64,000 nt of DNA from Echinicola soli (GCF_006575665.1 NZ_CP041253.1:3819001-3883000), one strand, 5' to 3'. Positions 41,316 to 51,056 are shown, numbered from the stretch's first letter. Notes: generated from the letters alone by a model not told the origin. Program-made: numbers and translations.

Positions 41316-43952
41316 ATGATGACAAACAGAAACTGCATCCAAAAGTGTTTTTTATCTTTATTTATTGCACAGCTTATCTGCGTTTCGGCTATTGCCAGGC
41401 AGGAAATCAGCATTTCACCTGATGAGCAGGACGTTAAAGTCTGGTACGACCGACCTGCAGGGGAATGGACAGAAGCCATCCCCATTGGCAATGGCTATAT
41501 GGGTGGGATGGTCTTTGGGGGAATAGAAAAGGAGCGTATACAGCTGAATGAAGGCACCCTGTATTCCGGAGATCCGGATCGTACTTATAAGAGTATCAAT
41601 GTGCGCAAGAAGTATCCTGAAGTAATGGCCTTGATGGAGGCCGGGGAATACAAACATGCCCAGGATATTATTCAAAAAGACTGGCTGGGCAGGGCGCAGC
41701 AGTGCTTTCAACCTATGGGTGATGTATGGATCGATTTTGACCATGGGGGACAGATAGAAAATTACCAAAGAAGTCTCGACCTGGGAAAGTCTGTGGTTCG
41801 GGTTCGATATAAAGTAGGGGATGTGAATTATACCCGGGAGTATTTTGCCAGCTATCCGGATCATGTTATTGTCGTAAAAATTTCTACGGACAGACCTGGT
41901 AGGATCAATTGCAAACTTGATCTGTCAACCCCGCATAAACCCACAGAAAAAGTGTTCCGGGACGAAAAACAACTGGCACTGAAGGGAAAGGCTCCTGGTA
42001 TCGCTTTACGCAGGACCTTGGAAAAGGTGATCGATTTAGGAGACCAACATAAATATCCGGAGATTTTTGATATGGATGGAAATGTTAAGCCCGGGGCTTC
42101 CCAGATCATGTACGATGAAGATGTCTTTGGACTGGGGATGGCCTTTGACACGAGGGTGGAGACCAGGAATACCGGTGGGACGGTCAAGGTAACGGATGAA
42201 GGGGTTACTGTGGAAAACGCCGATGAGGTGGTCTTCCTTGTTTCCGCGGCCACCAGTTACAATGGCTATGATAAATCCCCGGCATTTGAGGGGAGCGATG
42301 AAACCGCCAAGGCAAAAGGCTTCTTGAAGACTATTGGGCATAAAGATTATGAGGCGCTTCACGCTACTCATGTAGCCGATTACCGGGAACTGTTTGACCG
42401 GGTTAAGATCCGTTTGGACAAGCCCGCTAAACAGTCAAAACTTCCCACTGACCAGAGGATAAAACTATTTAAAAATGGCAAAGACCAATCTTTGGTCGGT
42501 TTGTATTTTCAATTTGGACGGTACCTGATGATCTCAGGTTCGCGGCCGGGAGGACAGCCATTGAATCTTCAGGGTATATGGAATGCTCAGATCATTCCAC
42601 CTTGGGCAAGTGCCTACACGATGAATATCAATTTGGAAATGAATTACTGGCCGGCAGAACTGACCAATCTTTCCGAATGTCACGAACCGCTGTTTACCGC
42701 CATTAAAGAACTTGCCGTGAACGGTGAAGAAACGGCCAAGACCATGTTTGGCAATCAAGGTTGGGTAGGAAACCATAATATGACTGTATGGAGGCATTCA
42801 GAGCCGGTGGATTGGTGTGCCTGTGCATTTTGGCCGATGGTGGCCGGTTGGCTGACGAGCCACATGTGGGAGCGGTACCTTTTTACAGGTGATGAGCAGT
42901 TCCTTAAGACTGAAGTTTTTCCACTCTTGGAAGGAGCGGTATTGTTTTACAAAGATTGGCTTATTCCAAATAAAGAGGGGTACTTGGTGACTCCAGTGGG
43001 GCACAGTCCTGAAAATAAATTTATTTTCGGGGAAGGAGAAACCTCTACCCAAAGCCCCGGGCCAACTATGGACATGGCCATTATCCGGGAATCTTTTTCC
43101 CGCTATTTAGAGGCCTGTGGACTTTTGGGATATAATACCGATATCCAATCTGAAATCAGTAAAAAGCTGGGCAAGTTATTACCTTATCAGATTGGAAAAT
43201 ATGGGCAGTTGCAGGAATGGCAATTTGATTTTGAAGAACAGGATCCGAGACACCGTCATATTTCCCATCTTTATGGCTTTCATCCCGGAAATCAGATCAA
43301 TGCGTCTGTTACGCCTGAATTGGCTGCTGCTGTCAAAAAGACTATGGAACGTCGCGGAAACAAGGCTACCGGTTGGTCCATGGGCTGGAAGGTCAATATG
43401 TGGGCGAGACTGCACGACGGCGATAATGCCCTTCAACTGTTGACCAATTTGCTACAGTTGGTAAAGGATGGTGAAGAAGGTGCTCATAGAAGTGGCACCT
43501 ATACCAATCTCTTTGATGCCCATCCACCTTTCCAGATAGATGGTAATTTCGGTGCCACTGCCGGTATAGCCGAAATGCTGGTCCAAAGCCACAATGGGGC
43601 TGTTCACCTTTTGCCAGCACTTCCTACTAAATGGAAACAGGGGGAAGTATCAGGGCTAAAAGCCAGGGGCGGCTTTGAAGTAGCCTTGGGATGGAAAAAC
43701 AATGAATTACAAAGTGGAACAGTCACCGCACATAATGGTGGGGTATTGCCGCTGCGGTCCAAAACGCCGCTGTCATTTGATAAAGAAGTTACATTGCTCC
43801 AAAGTGGGGAAAACAAATTATTGCATCCCATTGACCCAGGAGATTACCTCAACCATTATGAAGGGAAGTTAATGGAAATAAGTCAGGGGGATTATTATGA
43901 ATACTATATCCAAACGGAACCGGGGCAGGTGATTAATTTCAATAGAGATTAG
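41316..43952 (+). CDS. Glycoside hydrolase family 95 (alpha-L-fucosidase-like)
   Basis: 878 aa, typical GH95 length for Bacteroidota. Signal peptide (1-26, ...SAIARQ) indicates periplasmic or surface location. Landmarks: [30 protein letters not shown] (N-terminal beta-sandwich), [31 protein letters not shown] (Asn pair of the catalytic site), and [25 protein letters not shown] with the catalytic Asp. GH95 enzymes are inverting alpha-1,2-L-fucosidases, though some act on L-galactosides. It starts a run of exported sugar-processing genes but ends in its own terminator (43969). No SusC/SusD pair is adjacent in this window. Confidence 0.93.
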   Translation: MMTNRNCIQKCFLSLFIAQLICVSAIARQEISISPDEQDVKVWYDRPAGEWTEAIPIGNGYMGGMVFGGIEKERIQLNEGTLYSGDPDRTYKSINVRKKYPEVMALMEAGEYKHAQDIIQKDWLGRAQQCFQPMGDVWIDFDHGGQIENYQRSLDLGKSVVRVRYKVGDVNYTREYFASYPDHVIVVKISTDRPGRINCKLDLSTPHKPTEKVFRDEKQLALKGKAPGIALRRTLEKVIDLGDQHKYPEIFDMDGNVKPGASQIMYDEDVFGLGMAFDTRVETRNTGGTVKVTDEGVTVENADEVVFLVSAATSYNGYDKSPAFEGSDETAKAKGFLKTIGHKDYEALHATHVADYRELFDRVKIRLDKPAKQSKLPTDQRIKLFKNGKDQSLVGLYFQFGRYLMISGSRPGGQPLNLQGIWNAQIIPPWASAYTMNINLEMNYWPAELTNLSECHEPLFTAIKELAVNGEETAKTMFGNQGWVGNHNMTVWRHSEPVDWCACAFWPMVAGWLTSHMWERYLFTGDEQFLKTEVFPLLEGAVLFYKDWLIPNKEGYLVTPVGHSPENKFIFGEGETSTQSPGPTMDMAIIRESFSRYLEACGLLGYNTDIQSEISKKLGKLLPYQIGKYGQLQEWQFDFEEQDPRHRHISHLYGFHPGNQINASVTPELAAAVKKTMERRGNKATGWSMGWKVNMWARLHDGDNALQLLTNLLQLVKDGEEGAHRSGTYTNLFDAHPPFQIDGNFGATAGIAEMLVQSHNGAVHLLPALPTKWKQGEVSGLKARGGFEVALGWKNNELQSGTVTAHNGGVLPLRSKTPLSFDKEVTLLQSGENKLLHPIDPGDYLNHYEGKLMEISQGDYYEYYIQTEPGQVINFNRD

Positions 43953-43968
43953 TCTTGTTAACTTGTAG

Positions 43969-44046
43969 AAACCTATCAGGTTTGTCGAAAGTGAAGACGA
44001 ATAAGGATTGATTCTTCGCTTAGGCCTGATAGGTTTTTACTATTTT
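43969..44046 (+). terminator. Terminator after the GH95 gene
   Basis: AAACCTATCAGG (43969-43980) pairs with CCTGATAGGTTT (44025-44036) followed by TTTACTATTTT. The long loop contains an inner stem (GTGAAGACGAAT / ATTCTTCGC). It lies 16 nt past the stop. Confidence 0.75.
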
Positions 44047-44160
44047 CCAATTGCATATAATTCCGCTGTGGGGCTTTTTGCCACATTTTATTTGAACGGG
44101 GGACGATTTTTTTAAATAGTTGCTATATTGGCCAAAATATTATTGAAACCCTATAGCGAT

Positions 44161-45150
44161 ATGTTGCTGAATAAACCTATTATAACCCTTGTTTTAGCGG
44201 GGGGAATGCTATTTCCTCAACAAGTTACACGTAATGGTTCTGTTGATTTCAAACCCTATAAGCAGAAAATACCCCATACTGATTTAGAATTTGGGCTTAC
44301 CCCGATTCCGGCCGGGGAGTTTGTGATGGGCAGTCCGGAAGGGGAAACAGACAGGAGAGAGGACGAAGGCCCGCAAAGAAAAGTGGCTGTGGATGCCTTC
44401 TGGATGGGAACCCATGAAATCACCTGGGACATTTTCGAATTATTTCTCAATAAAAACTATGAAGCATCGGTAAGTGGTCAGGCATTGCCTCCCGAAGTAG
44501 ATGGATTGACACGGCCGACAACTCCTTATCTGGATATGACTTTTGGCATGGGCAAAGACGATAAGCCCGCCATCGGTATGACCCAGTATGGAGCTATCCA
44601 GTTTTGCAAATGGCTTTATACCAAAACCGGAGTGTTTTATCGCTTGCCTACTGAAGCTGAATGGGAATATGCTGCCCGCGCAGGTGCTGACGCCCCTTAT
44701 TTCTTCGGTGATGATCCTGAAAAACTGGATGAATATGCCTGGTATGGTGCCAACAGTGGGGAAACCACCCATAAAATCGGTCAGAAGAAAGCCAATCCAT
44801 GGGGGCTCTACGACATTTATGGAAATGTCATGGAGTGGACCAATGATGCTTACCTTCCCAATTATCCAGTAACCGCAAAAGTAGATAATAATCCGGTTCA
44901 AACTACGGAAGAGCTGTACCCACGATCCATTCGCGGAGGCAGCTATGTCAGCGAGGCAGACGAATTGCGGAGCAGTCAACGCTTCCAGTCTACACCGGAG
45001 TGGAAACAGATAGACCCTCAGATCCCCAAAAGCCGATGGTGGTTTCCTGAAGCTCCTTTTTTGGGAATCAGGGTAGTTAGACCGCTGGAGCAACCTTCTG
45101 AAGAAGACATCATGGCCTATTATGACCAAGCACCCATTGATGACTATTAA
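44161..45150 (+). CDS. SUMF1/FGE-sulfatase-domain exported protein
   Basis: 329 aa from ATG at 44161; an in-frame TTG at 44128 is less likely. A signal-like N terminus precedes the SUMF1 (formylglycine-generating enzyme-like) fold: IPAGEFVMGSPEGE, FWMGTHEITWD, RLPTEAEWEYAARAG, NPWGLYDIYGNVMEWTND, RSIRGGSYVS. The protein contains a single Cys (in QFCKWLY), so it lacks the Cys pair of true FGE and cannot be a sulfatase activator of that kind. It is more likely a non-catalytic or differently active SUMF1-like protein, as often found in Bacteroidota sugar clusters. A Tat-exported oxidoreductase gene starts 24 nt downstream. Confidence 0.88.
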   Translation: MLLNKPIITLVLAGGMLFPQQVTRNGSVDFKPYKQKIPHTDLEFGLTPIPAGEFVMGSPEGETDRREDEGPQRKVAVDAFWMGTHEITWDIFELFLNKNYEASVSGQALPPEVDGLTRPTTPYLDMTFGMGKDDKPAIGMTQYGAIQFCKWLYTKTGVFYRLPTEAEWEYAARAGADAPYFFGDDPEKLDEYAWYGANSGETTHKIGQKKANPWGLYDIYGNVMEWTNDAYLPNYPVTAKVDNNPVQTTEELYPRSIRGGSYVSEADELRSSQRFQSTPEWKQIDPQIPKSRWWFPEAPFLGIRVVRPLEQPSEEDIMAYYDQAPIDDY

Positions 45151-45174
45151 TCACATAAAACCTAATAACGTACA

Positions 45175-46494
45175 ATGAACCTAAAAAATAAAAACCAACG
45201 GAGGGATTTTCTCAAAACTTCAGCCCTAGTAACAGGAGGAATGATGCTTAGTCCCTTTTCCATCCCTGGCGCGCATGCCGCAGGGAGTGATGAGATAAAA
45301 ATCGCCTTGATCGGATGTGGTGGCAGAGGAACTGGTGCAGCTTTCCAGGCTTTTGGCACCGACCAAAATATAAAACTGGTAGCCATGGCCGATGCTTTTA
45401 GGGACAGGCTTGACGACAGTTATAAAGCCCTATCTTCAAAAATAGGTGCTGAAAAAGTAGTGGTAACAGAGGACAAAAAGTTTGTGGGATTTGATGCCTA
45501 CAAACATGCTATCGCGGAAGCAGATGTGGTCCTATTGGCAACTCCTCCAGGTTTTAGGCCTATCCATTTTGAGGAAGCTATTCGGCAGGGCAAACATGTT
45601 TTTATGGAAAAACCTGTGGCCACAGATGCAAATGGCATCCGAAGAGTGATTGCTGCTGCTGAGCAGGCAAAATCCAAAAAGCTCAATGTGGTCGTAGGAC
45701 TTCAGCGGCGGTATCAAGATAATTATATCGAGACCATCAAGCGTATCGAAGATGGAGCGATTGGGGATATTGTCGGAGGACATGTTTATTGGAATGGAGG
45801 AGGAGTATGGACCCGGGCCAGGACACCTGATCAAACCGAAATGGAATATCAAATGCGCAATTGGTACTATTTCAATTGGCTATGTGGAGACCATATTACC
45901 GAGCAACATGTTCACAACATCGATATTGCCAACTGGGTAAAAGGAGGATATCCTGTAAAAGCAGAAGGTACCGGAGGTAGAATGGTCCGTACAGGATTAG
46001 ACACTGGTGAGATTTTTGACCATCACTCAGTCCGTTTTACCTATGCTGATGGCACAGTGATCGACAGTGAATGCCGCCATTTCCCTGGTGCATTTAACAA
46101 AGTCGACGAGTCGTTTGTCGGCACAAAGGGTAGGGCGTATATGAATGCAGGGAACGTAGGAAAACTTACAGGGCCCGGTGGCAACGCTATTTATGACCAT
46201 GACGGAAAAGGCAATATCAACCCTTATCAACAGGAACATAATAAACTCTTTGCTGCAATCGTAAAGGGGGAGTATGTTTATGAGGATGCTACGAGATCAG
46301 CCATGAGTACCATGACTTCTATTTTAGGAAGGAATGCGACTTATTCGGGCAAAGAAATCTCATGGGATGAAGCATTTAATTCCAAGATTGACTTGATGCC
46401 GGAAAAATTTGCCTGGGATGCTATGCCAAAAGTATTGCCTGACGAAAATGGACTCTATCCTCATGCCATACCGGGACAAACTAAAGTGGTTTGA
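45175..46494 (+). CDS. Gfo/Idh/MocA family oxidoreductase, Tat-exported
   Basis: 439 aa. An N-terminal Tat signal NQRRDFLKTSALVTGGMM (twin Arg) precedes a Rossmann fold IKIALIGCGGRGTGAA. The C-terminal substrate domain has the catalytic-type EKPVA (VFMEKPVATD) and NWYYFNWLCGDHITEQHVHN. The family uses NAD(P) to oxidise or reduce sugars at C1, C3 or other hydroxyls. Tat export fits folding with cofactor in the cytoplasm before transfer to the periplasm. It lies 24 nt after the SUMF1-like gene and is followed by a terminator at 46736. Substrate not known. Confidence 0.92.
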   Translation: MNLKNKNQRRDFLKTSALVTGGMMLSPFSIPGAHAAGSDEIKIALIGCGGRGTGAAFQAFGTDQNIKLVAMADAFRDRLDDSYKALSSKIGAEKVVVTEDKKFVGFDAYKHAIAEADVVLLATPPGFRPIHFEEAIRQGKHVFMEKPVATDANGIRRVIAAAEQAKSKKLNVVVGLQRRYQDNYIETIKRIEDGAIGDIVGGHVYWNGGGVWTRARTPDQTEMEYQMRNWYYFNWLCGDHITEQHVHNIDIANWVKGGYPVKAEGTGGRMVRTGLDTGEIFDHHSVRFTYADGTVIDSECRHFPGAFNKVDESFVGTKGRAYMNAGNVGKLTGPGGNAIYDHDGKGNINPYQQEHNKLFAAIVKGEYVYEDATRSAMSTMTSILGRNATYSGKEISWDEAFNSKIDLMPEKFAWDAMPKVLPDENGLYPHAIPGQTKVV

Positions 46495-46735
46495 TCTAGG
46501 TTAGTATAAAAGTAAAATAGTAACCTGAGCTCGATTTAAAATACCGCCACTGCGAGTTTGTCTGGTGCCAAACAGGCTTGTCTGAAGCCAAACAGGGCTT
46601 AGGGTAGAATTTGGGGAAGGAGCCGTGGCAGCTCACCGTGGCAATTTTAACGCACAAACCATCCCAAAAAGGGCTCTTAATGACGAATTTATACTGATTT
46701 CATAATCGAATTCAGGTTAGTACAAATATTTAATG

Positions 46736-46768
46736 AACCCAGATGATTCTTTTCGTCTGGGTTTTTTG
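46736..46768 (+). terminator. Intrinsic terminator downstream of the Tat oxidoreductase
   Basis: AACCCAGATGA and CGTCTGGGTT (one T-G wobble) form the stem, followed by TTTTTT. It ends the SUMF1-like/oxidoreductase unit. Confidence 0.85.
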
Positions 46769-46825
46769 ATAACTCTCAAAATGCTCACTTGGTTATTTGA
46801 ACTATTACTTAAGTAAATATAGCAT

Positions 46826-46850
46826 TTGTCAATTCTTCAAGAATTGACAA
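46826..46850. promoter_or_regulatory. Perfect 12-1-12 palindrome
   Basis: TTGTCAATTCTT-C-AAGAATTGACAA, an exact inverted repeat about 30 nt past the stop of the minus-strand DUF3784-like gene. It has no T-run in either direction. It could be a transcription 3' hairpin or a dimer-binding operator. Confidence 0.4.
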
Positions 46851-46880
46851 GTTGCCACGAATTATACAAATGGAATGAAT

Positions 46881-47291
46881 TTAAAGTGGATATTTAGCGA
46901 GTAAGTATATGAAGAACCCTGTAGTAAACACAGTCAGTATGATGAAAATCATTAGGGCGATTTTGGTGGACCTGACATTGACACCTTTATAAAACCTCAA
47001 TCCATACCAGATAAAAAAACAATAAGCTACCATCGTAAAACTTGTCATAAAAAAAGCTGTCCACTGTTCTCCTAAACTAAAATATAGTACCCCACTTCCT
47101 ATAAAGATTCCGATTCCCAAAAACCAGTGAAACCTTCTAAATAGTTCAAGGTAGGAAGTAATATCAATTTTTTTACGCTCCTCTTCACTCAATCGGTTAT
47201 ATCCGGATAGCAGCTGAGCTGCATTACCTTTATTCACCAGATAACCAATACTTATAAACAATAAACTGATGGCAAAAACTACAAAGATCAT
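46881..47291 (-). CDS. Small membrane protein (DUF3784-like)
   Basis: 136 aa from the ATG at 47291 (MIFVVFAISLLFISIGYLVNKG). An upstream in-frame start at 47342 lies inside a terminator stem and would add residues unlike the family. There are about four hydrophobic helices: about 2-20, 59-75, 80-100 and 112-132. NAAQLLSGYNRLSEEERKKID resembles the DUF3784 signature. Function unknown. It is transcribed in the same direction as the oxidoreductase gene upstream but is separated from it by a terminator. Confidence 0.6.
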   Translation of the reverse strand: MIFVVFAISLLFISIGYLVNKGNAAQLLSGYNRLSEEERKKIDITSYLELFRRFHWFLGIGIFIGSGVLYFSLGEQWTAFFMTSFTMVAYCFFIWYGLRFYKGVNVRSTKIALMIFIILTVFTTGFFIYLLAKYPL

Positions 47292-47304
47292 GTTTGTCCA
47301 GTAA

Positions 47305-47345
47305 AAACAGAAAAAAATGCCATGACTCCTGGGCCATGGCATGAT
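47305..47345 (-). terminator. Intrinsic terminator of the minus-strand oxidoreductase gene
   Basis: Read on the minus strand: ATGCCATGG, loop CCCAGGAGT, CATGGCAT, then a T-run (TTTTTTCTG). It lies about 27 nt after the stop of the oxidoreductase gene that ends at 47372. Confidence 0.85.
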
Positions 47346-47371
47346 CTAAATACTACATACAACCTACTAGT

Positions 47372-48721
47372 TTAAATAGTAGGTTCGTAACCTTTCTCAT
47401 AATCCCTTGACCAAAGCTTTTTGGCTGCCTTACTATTGGTGATGTGGCCATTTTTGGTGTTACACTCCAGAACTTCACCTGTACGCGAAGCGATGTTGGC
47501 CAAGTGGCACAGCAGGGTGCTTTTAGCCCCTTCATCAATTGGGGAGTTTTGCTTTTCTTTACCCCTGATGGCCTGGAAGAAGTTGTAAACGTGTGTCGTG
47601 GATACATCGCCACCACCTCCCAGGGCTGTACCTGCTTCCGAACCGGAACCATAGTTTTCCTTTACTAATTTGCCATCCCTGTCGTACTGCTTATAGCCGC
47701 TTCTGTCGATGAATGCAGATCCTTCTGTACCATAGATGATCGTTCCTCTTCCACCACCATACGTTTTCATGCTATTTCGACTCTTTCCATCCCATTGGAT
47801 GGTCTTATTACCTTCAAACTTAAACACAGCATCCATGGTATCGTACATGGTCCAGCCGTCCTCCGGCCAATGGTATTTTCCGGAATCCACCATGACACGA
47901 TTAGGGAATTCTACTTGAAGTGCCCATCGGGCAATGTCCAATTCATGCGTGGCATTATTACCGGTTTCTGCCGTTCCAAAATCCCAACCGTACCAGTGCC
48001 AGTTGTAATCCCAGGTGTCGTGCATGTACTCCTTCCTTGGCGAAGGGCCCTGGAAAAGGTCCCAGTCCAGTCCTTCAGGAACTGGTGCTTTGGTTGGATT
48101 TACTACTTTACCCCTGGCATTGGAATAAAAGGCCGTTGCTTTATATGGATTTCCTATTTCACCATTATGAATGGCATTGATGATTTCTTGAGAAGGGGAA
48201 GAGGACCGCTGTTGGTTACCCATTTGGATCACCTTGTTGTATTTCTTTTGGTACTCTACCAGTAATTCGCCTTCTCTCGGATTATGGCTGCAAGGTTTTT
48301 CCACGTAGACATGCTTTCCTGCTTCCACAGCCATCCAAGTACCAGGCGCATGCCAGTGATCAGGTGTGGCATTGATGATGGCGTCCACGTCTGGATCTTC
48401 GATGACTTTAAAAATACTATTTTCCAGCTTTGGCGTGTGGTCTATACGCTTTGCAAAGTTTTTTGCAGCCCTTTCCCGCTGTGATTTCATGACATCGCAG
48501 AGGTATACCAAGTTGACATTGGAGATGGGAAGGGAAATGGGGTCATAATAAGCTCCAAGTCGCCTTCCAAGGCCGCAAATAGCCACATTCAGCCTATCGT
48601 TTGCTCCTATGATTTTGCCATAGCTTTTTGCACTGAATCCCAGCGCACCCAAGCTGGATATACCTGCAGTGGCAAGGGCTGATTTTTTTATGAATTCTCT
48701 TCTATTGTTATTTTTTTTCAT
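47372..48721 (-). CDS. Gfo/Idh/MocA family oxidoreductase, Tat-exported (second copy)
   Basis: 449 aa. Tat signal NNRREFIKKSALATAGISSLG, then Rossmann NVAICGLGRRLGAYYD, followed by DVDAIINATPDHWHAPGTWM and the family motif VYVEKPCSHNPREGE. The C-terminal part carries HELDIARWAL and W-P-E-D-G-W-T-M-Y-D-T. This is the GFO_IDH_MocA subgroup typical of Bacteroidota and Planctomycetes sugar clusters; it likely oxidises or reduces a sugar ring hydroxyl. It lies downstream of the DUF1080 lipoprotein gene on the same strand (129-nt gap with a hairpin). It is not a close duplicate of the plus-strand copy at 45175. Confidence 0.93.
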   Translation of the reverse strand: MKKNNNRREFIKKSALATAGISSLGALGFSAKSYGKIIGANDRLNVAICGLGRRLGAYYDPISLPISNVNLVYLCDVMKSQRERAAKNFAKRIDHTPKLENSIFKVIEDPDVDAIINATPDHWHAPGTWMAVEAGKHVYVEKPCSHNPREGELLVEYQKKYNKVIQMGNQQRSSSPSQEIINAIHNGEIGNPYKATAFYSNARGKVVNPTKAPVPEGLDWDLFQGPSPRKEYMHDTWDYNWHWYGWDFGTAETGNNATHELDIARWALQVEFPNRVMVDSGKYHWPEDGWTMYDTMDAVFKFEGNKTIQWDGKSRNSMKTYGGGRGTIIYGTEGSAFIDRSGYKQYDRDGKLVKENYGSGSEAGTALGGGGDVSTTHVYNFFQAIRGKEKQNSPIDEGAKSTLLCHLANIASRTGEVLECNTKNGHITNSKAAKKLWSRDYEKGYEPTI

Positions 48722-48773
48722 AAGGCTTTTAGATTTTCTCTAGATTAAGTTGGGTAGGGGCATCGCTAAAATC

Positions 48774-48812
48774 AAATGACCCTGCAAACGCATATAAGCG
48801 ACAGGGTCATCT
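48774..48812 (-). terminator. Hairpin between the DUF1080 and oxidoreductase genes
   Basis: TGACCCTG and CAGGGTCA form the stem around a 20-odd-nt loop, downstream of the DUF1080 stop (minus strand), followed by ATTTGATTTT on that strand. It may cause partial termination before the oxidoreductase gene. Confidence 0.55.
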
Positions 48813-48850
48813 GGAAGTTAGCTTACAGCATTGTTTGCTAGTGGTTTATT

Positions 48851-50233
48851 TTATAATTCTTTTAATTTGATGCTTTTAAAGCTTACGAGATTTCCATGAT
48901 CCTGGAGAAGGATATGTCCTTCCTCGGCCTCACCAAAACCTTCCCATTTGGCATATTTACTGCCAGCTACCAGGTTACGATATTCCTCTGAGCCTCTTTC
49001 GTATTCAAGAACTTTGCTGCCATTCAAGTAATGCTCCACATGATTGTTTGGATACACGACGACGCGTCCTTGGTTCCATTCACCGATTTTTTTGGTAAAT
49101 CTGGACTGCTTATCTGCAGTGATCAGGTCATATAGGGAAGAAAGGGTCCTATTACCATCTTTTCCTTTTTTGGCATCAGGATGCTTTTCATCATCGAGGA
49201 TTTGATACTCCAGGCCGATTGCCGAGCCGGAAGTTTTTTCATCCAAGGTTACAAAGTATTTCACTCCGCTATTGGCTCCTTCAGATAATTTAAACTGAAA
49301 AGATAAGTCGAAAGCGCTGAACATGTCTTTTGTCACAATGTCTCCATAAGATTGGGACTCGCTGCCGTCAGATTCCGCAATGGTCAGGACGCCATCACTG
49401 ATGGTCCAACCCTTTGAGGGAAATTCATCGCCATTGGCAGACTTCCAGCCTTCGGTACTGGTACCATTGAAAAGTAACTTCCAGCCATCCTCTTTTTCAT
49501 ATTCAGTAAGTTTATTGTCCACAGTACTTACCACATAATGTCCTTTTTCAAAAGCCTTTGGCTGAAGGTTTTCTGTTTGGATCTTAATGTTTTTGAAATA
49601 GGTCTTTCTTCCGGCATGGTCAGGATTGCTTCCGATGCTGTGAACCTGCAGGCCAATGAATCCTTGGCTGTCCATATCATCCATCACATAGGCTACCGGC
49701 TGGCCATTTACCCATGTTTTGATTTCGTTGCCAATGGCCTCTATACGGTAATGATTGTACTCGCCCAGTTTGAAAGCTTTTCTTGCTTCGGGATTTAAGC
49801 TTAACGGATATAACCAACCACGTCTGGCTTCGTCATAAATACCACCTGACCAAGCCCTCTCTTTGGGATCCGCTTCCACTTGGTAGCCGAAGACACGGCT
49901 TTTTTCAGTATTATACTGACCTCGTGTCATGACACCGGAGTTACTTGTCTCATCTTCTATCTTTAGGTCCAGCTCCAATATGTAATCGCTGTAAACCTTT
50001 TCTGTAGAAAGAAAGGTATTGGGAGTATTCACTTTAGAAATACCGACAATTGCGTCGTCTTCAATAATAAATTCAGCCTCGCCGCCTAGTGCTTTCCACC
50101 CTTCTAGTGATTCACCATCAAAAAGTGAGGTCCATCCATCTTCGGTGGTCGTGTTTTCCTTTTTCTGTTCGCAGGAAAAACAAACTATTCCGCTTAAAAT
50201 AATAGCAAGCGGGAAAGATAATTTCTTAAACAT
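48851..50233 (-). CDS. Tandem DUF1080 (3-keto-disaccharide hydrolase) lipoprotein
   Basis: 460 aa. An SPII signal (ILSGIVCFSC, Cys at 21) anchors it. Two copies of the DUF1080/PF06439 beta-sandwich follow: residues about 35-215 (SLFDGESLEGWKALGG ... ETSNSGVMTRG) and about 250-460 (LLFNGTSTEGWKSANG ... GANSGVKYFVT). Members hydrolyse 3-keto-glycosides. Together with the Gfo/Idh/MocA enzyme encoded downstream it fits a pathway in which a sugar is oxidised at C3 and the keto-glycoside is then cleaved (inference). The gene has its own upstream region with a palindrome at 50316. Confidence 0.9.
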   Translation of the reverse strand: MFKKLSFPLAIILSGIVCFSCEQKKENTTTEDGWTSLFDGESLEGWKALGGEAEFIIEDDAIVGISKVNTPNTFLSTEKVYSDYILELDLKIEDETSNSGVMTRGQYNTEKSRVFGYQVEADPKERAWSGGIYDEARRGWLYPLSLNPEARKAFKLGEYNHYRIEAIGNEIKTWVNGQPVAYVMDDMDSQGFIGLQVHSIGSNPDHAGRKTYFKNIKIQTENLQPKAFEKGHYVVSTVDNKLTEYEKEDGWKLLFNGTSTEGWKSANGDEFPSKGWTISDGVLTIAESDGSESQSYGDIVTKDMFSAFDLSFQFKLSEGANSGVKYFVTLDEKTSGSAIGLEYQILDDEKHPDAKKGKDGNRTLSSLYDLITADKQSRFTKKIGEWNQGRVVVYPNNHVEHYLNGSKVLEYERGSEEYRNLVAGSKYAKWEGFGEAEEGHILLQDHGNLVSFKSIKLKEL

Positions 50234-50315
50234 GTTTATCTTGGTTTTATTAATTTAGCATGTTAAAAATGAGGATTTAATCCTTGCTTGTCAAATATTG
50301 TAAGTAGTTTAATTA

Positions 50316-50329
50316 CGAAATCGATTCCG
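50316..50329. promoter_or_regulatory. Possible LacI-type operator upstream of the DUF1080 gene
   Basis: CGAAATCGATTCCG is palindromic with an AATCGATT centre, like the uxaA operator at 52765. It lies 83 nt upstream of the DUF1080 start. Short and imperfect; low confidence. Confidence 0.3.
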
Positions 50330-50597
50330 AGAAGGAGGAGCTTGGGATGTTTAAAAGTTGAAATGTTATCATGTTCTGAGGTAAGATTGAAAGATTAAAA
50401 AATAGTGGAATCAGCTGGGTTGCGGGGCTACTGGAGTTGAACCTGCTATGTTCTACTGCGGTCTGTGACTCCAGGGATTATGATATCTCCATCCGCCTGG
50501 GCTGGCTGCCCAAACAGTGCGGATGCAGCCAATCCTAAGGCTTTCTTATAACCTTCCCGACAGTAGTCGTGACAGTCTTACTACATAATGTGGGTTC

Positions 50598-50770
50598 AAC
50601 GCCGTTTAGTTAAGTGACTTTGATGGTGTCAGATCGAGCGGAACTGCCTAGGCAGATCGTGTCGAGGTTCAACGCTGACCTTTTTTAGTTTATCCTAAGC
50701 TGGCCTGTACTGAGCTGGCCGAAGGGCTCAGGGTGACGTTCTTTATTCTTGACATTAACTAAACGGCATT
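50598..50770. repeat. Element family 2, copy with both ends
   Basis: 173 bp flanked by inverted ends: AACGCCGTTTAGTTAAG on the left and TTAACTAAACGGCATT on the right. The interior contains short inverted repeats (AGCTGGCC) but no ORF. Confidence 0.7.
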
Positions 50771-50790
50771 AAATGCGGAATAAATAATTG

Positions 50791-50979
50791 CTACCGTCCG
50801 ACTAAATTTCAAATATGATCAAAAACTGTCTTTGAATAGAAATTTGAGGGTTTTATTCCAATCCCTAAAATGCCCCCATCCCCTAAAGGGGAGCTTTAGA
50901 AAGTCCCTTTTAGGGGATTTAGGGATGAAAACAGTTGATTTTTTTTTCAATTTGACGATTGTTTTCTCGGACTCCAGTA
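50791..50979 (+). repeat. MITE-like element family 1, copy 3
   Basis: About 189 bp, closely similar to the copies at 18785 and 31014, with the CCCCTAAAGGGG/CCCTTTTAGGGG internal hairpin and degenerate terminal repeats (CTACCGTCCG / CGGACTCCAG). Confidence 0.8.
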
Positions 50980-51032
50980 ATAAAGAATATAAATAGGTAA
51001 AAGCAGTTTTCCTGCATCCTTTGATTTTCAAC

Positions 51033-51056
51033 AAAAAAACGCCCGAAGGCGTTTTT
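51033..51056 (-). terminator. Intrinsic terminator of uxaA
   Basis: ACGCC-CGAA-GGCGT with A/T runs on both sides, 42 nt past the minus-strand uxaA stop. Confidence 0.85.

Noticed and set aside
47292..47342. N-terminal extension of the DUF3784-like protein
   Set aside because: The extension would be translated from the terminator stem of the neighbouring gene; the ATG at 47291 starts a typical membrane protein.
50819..51034. 71-aa minus-strand frame
   Set aside because: Lies within MITE family 1 copy 3; the same frame in other copies is not kept.
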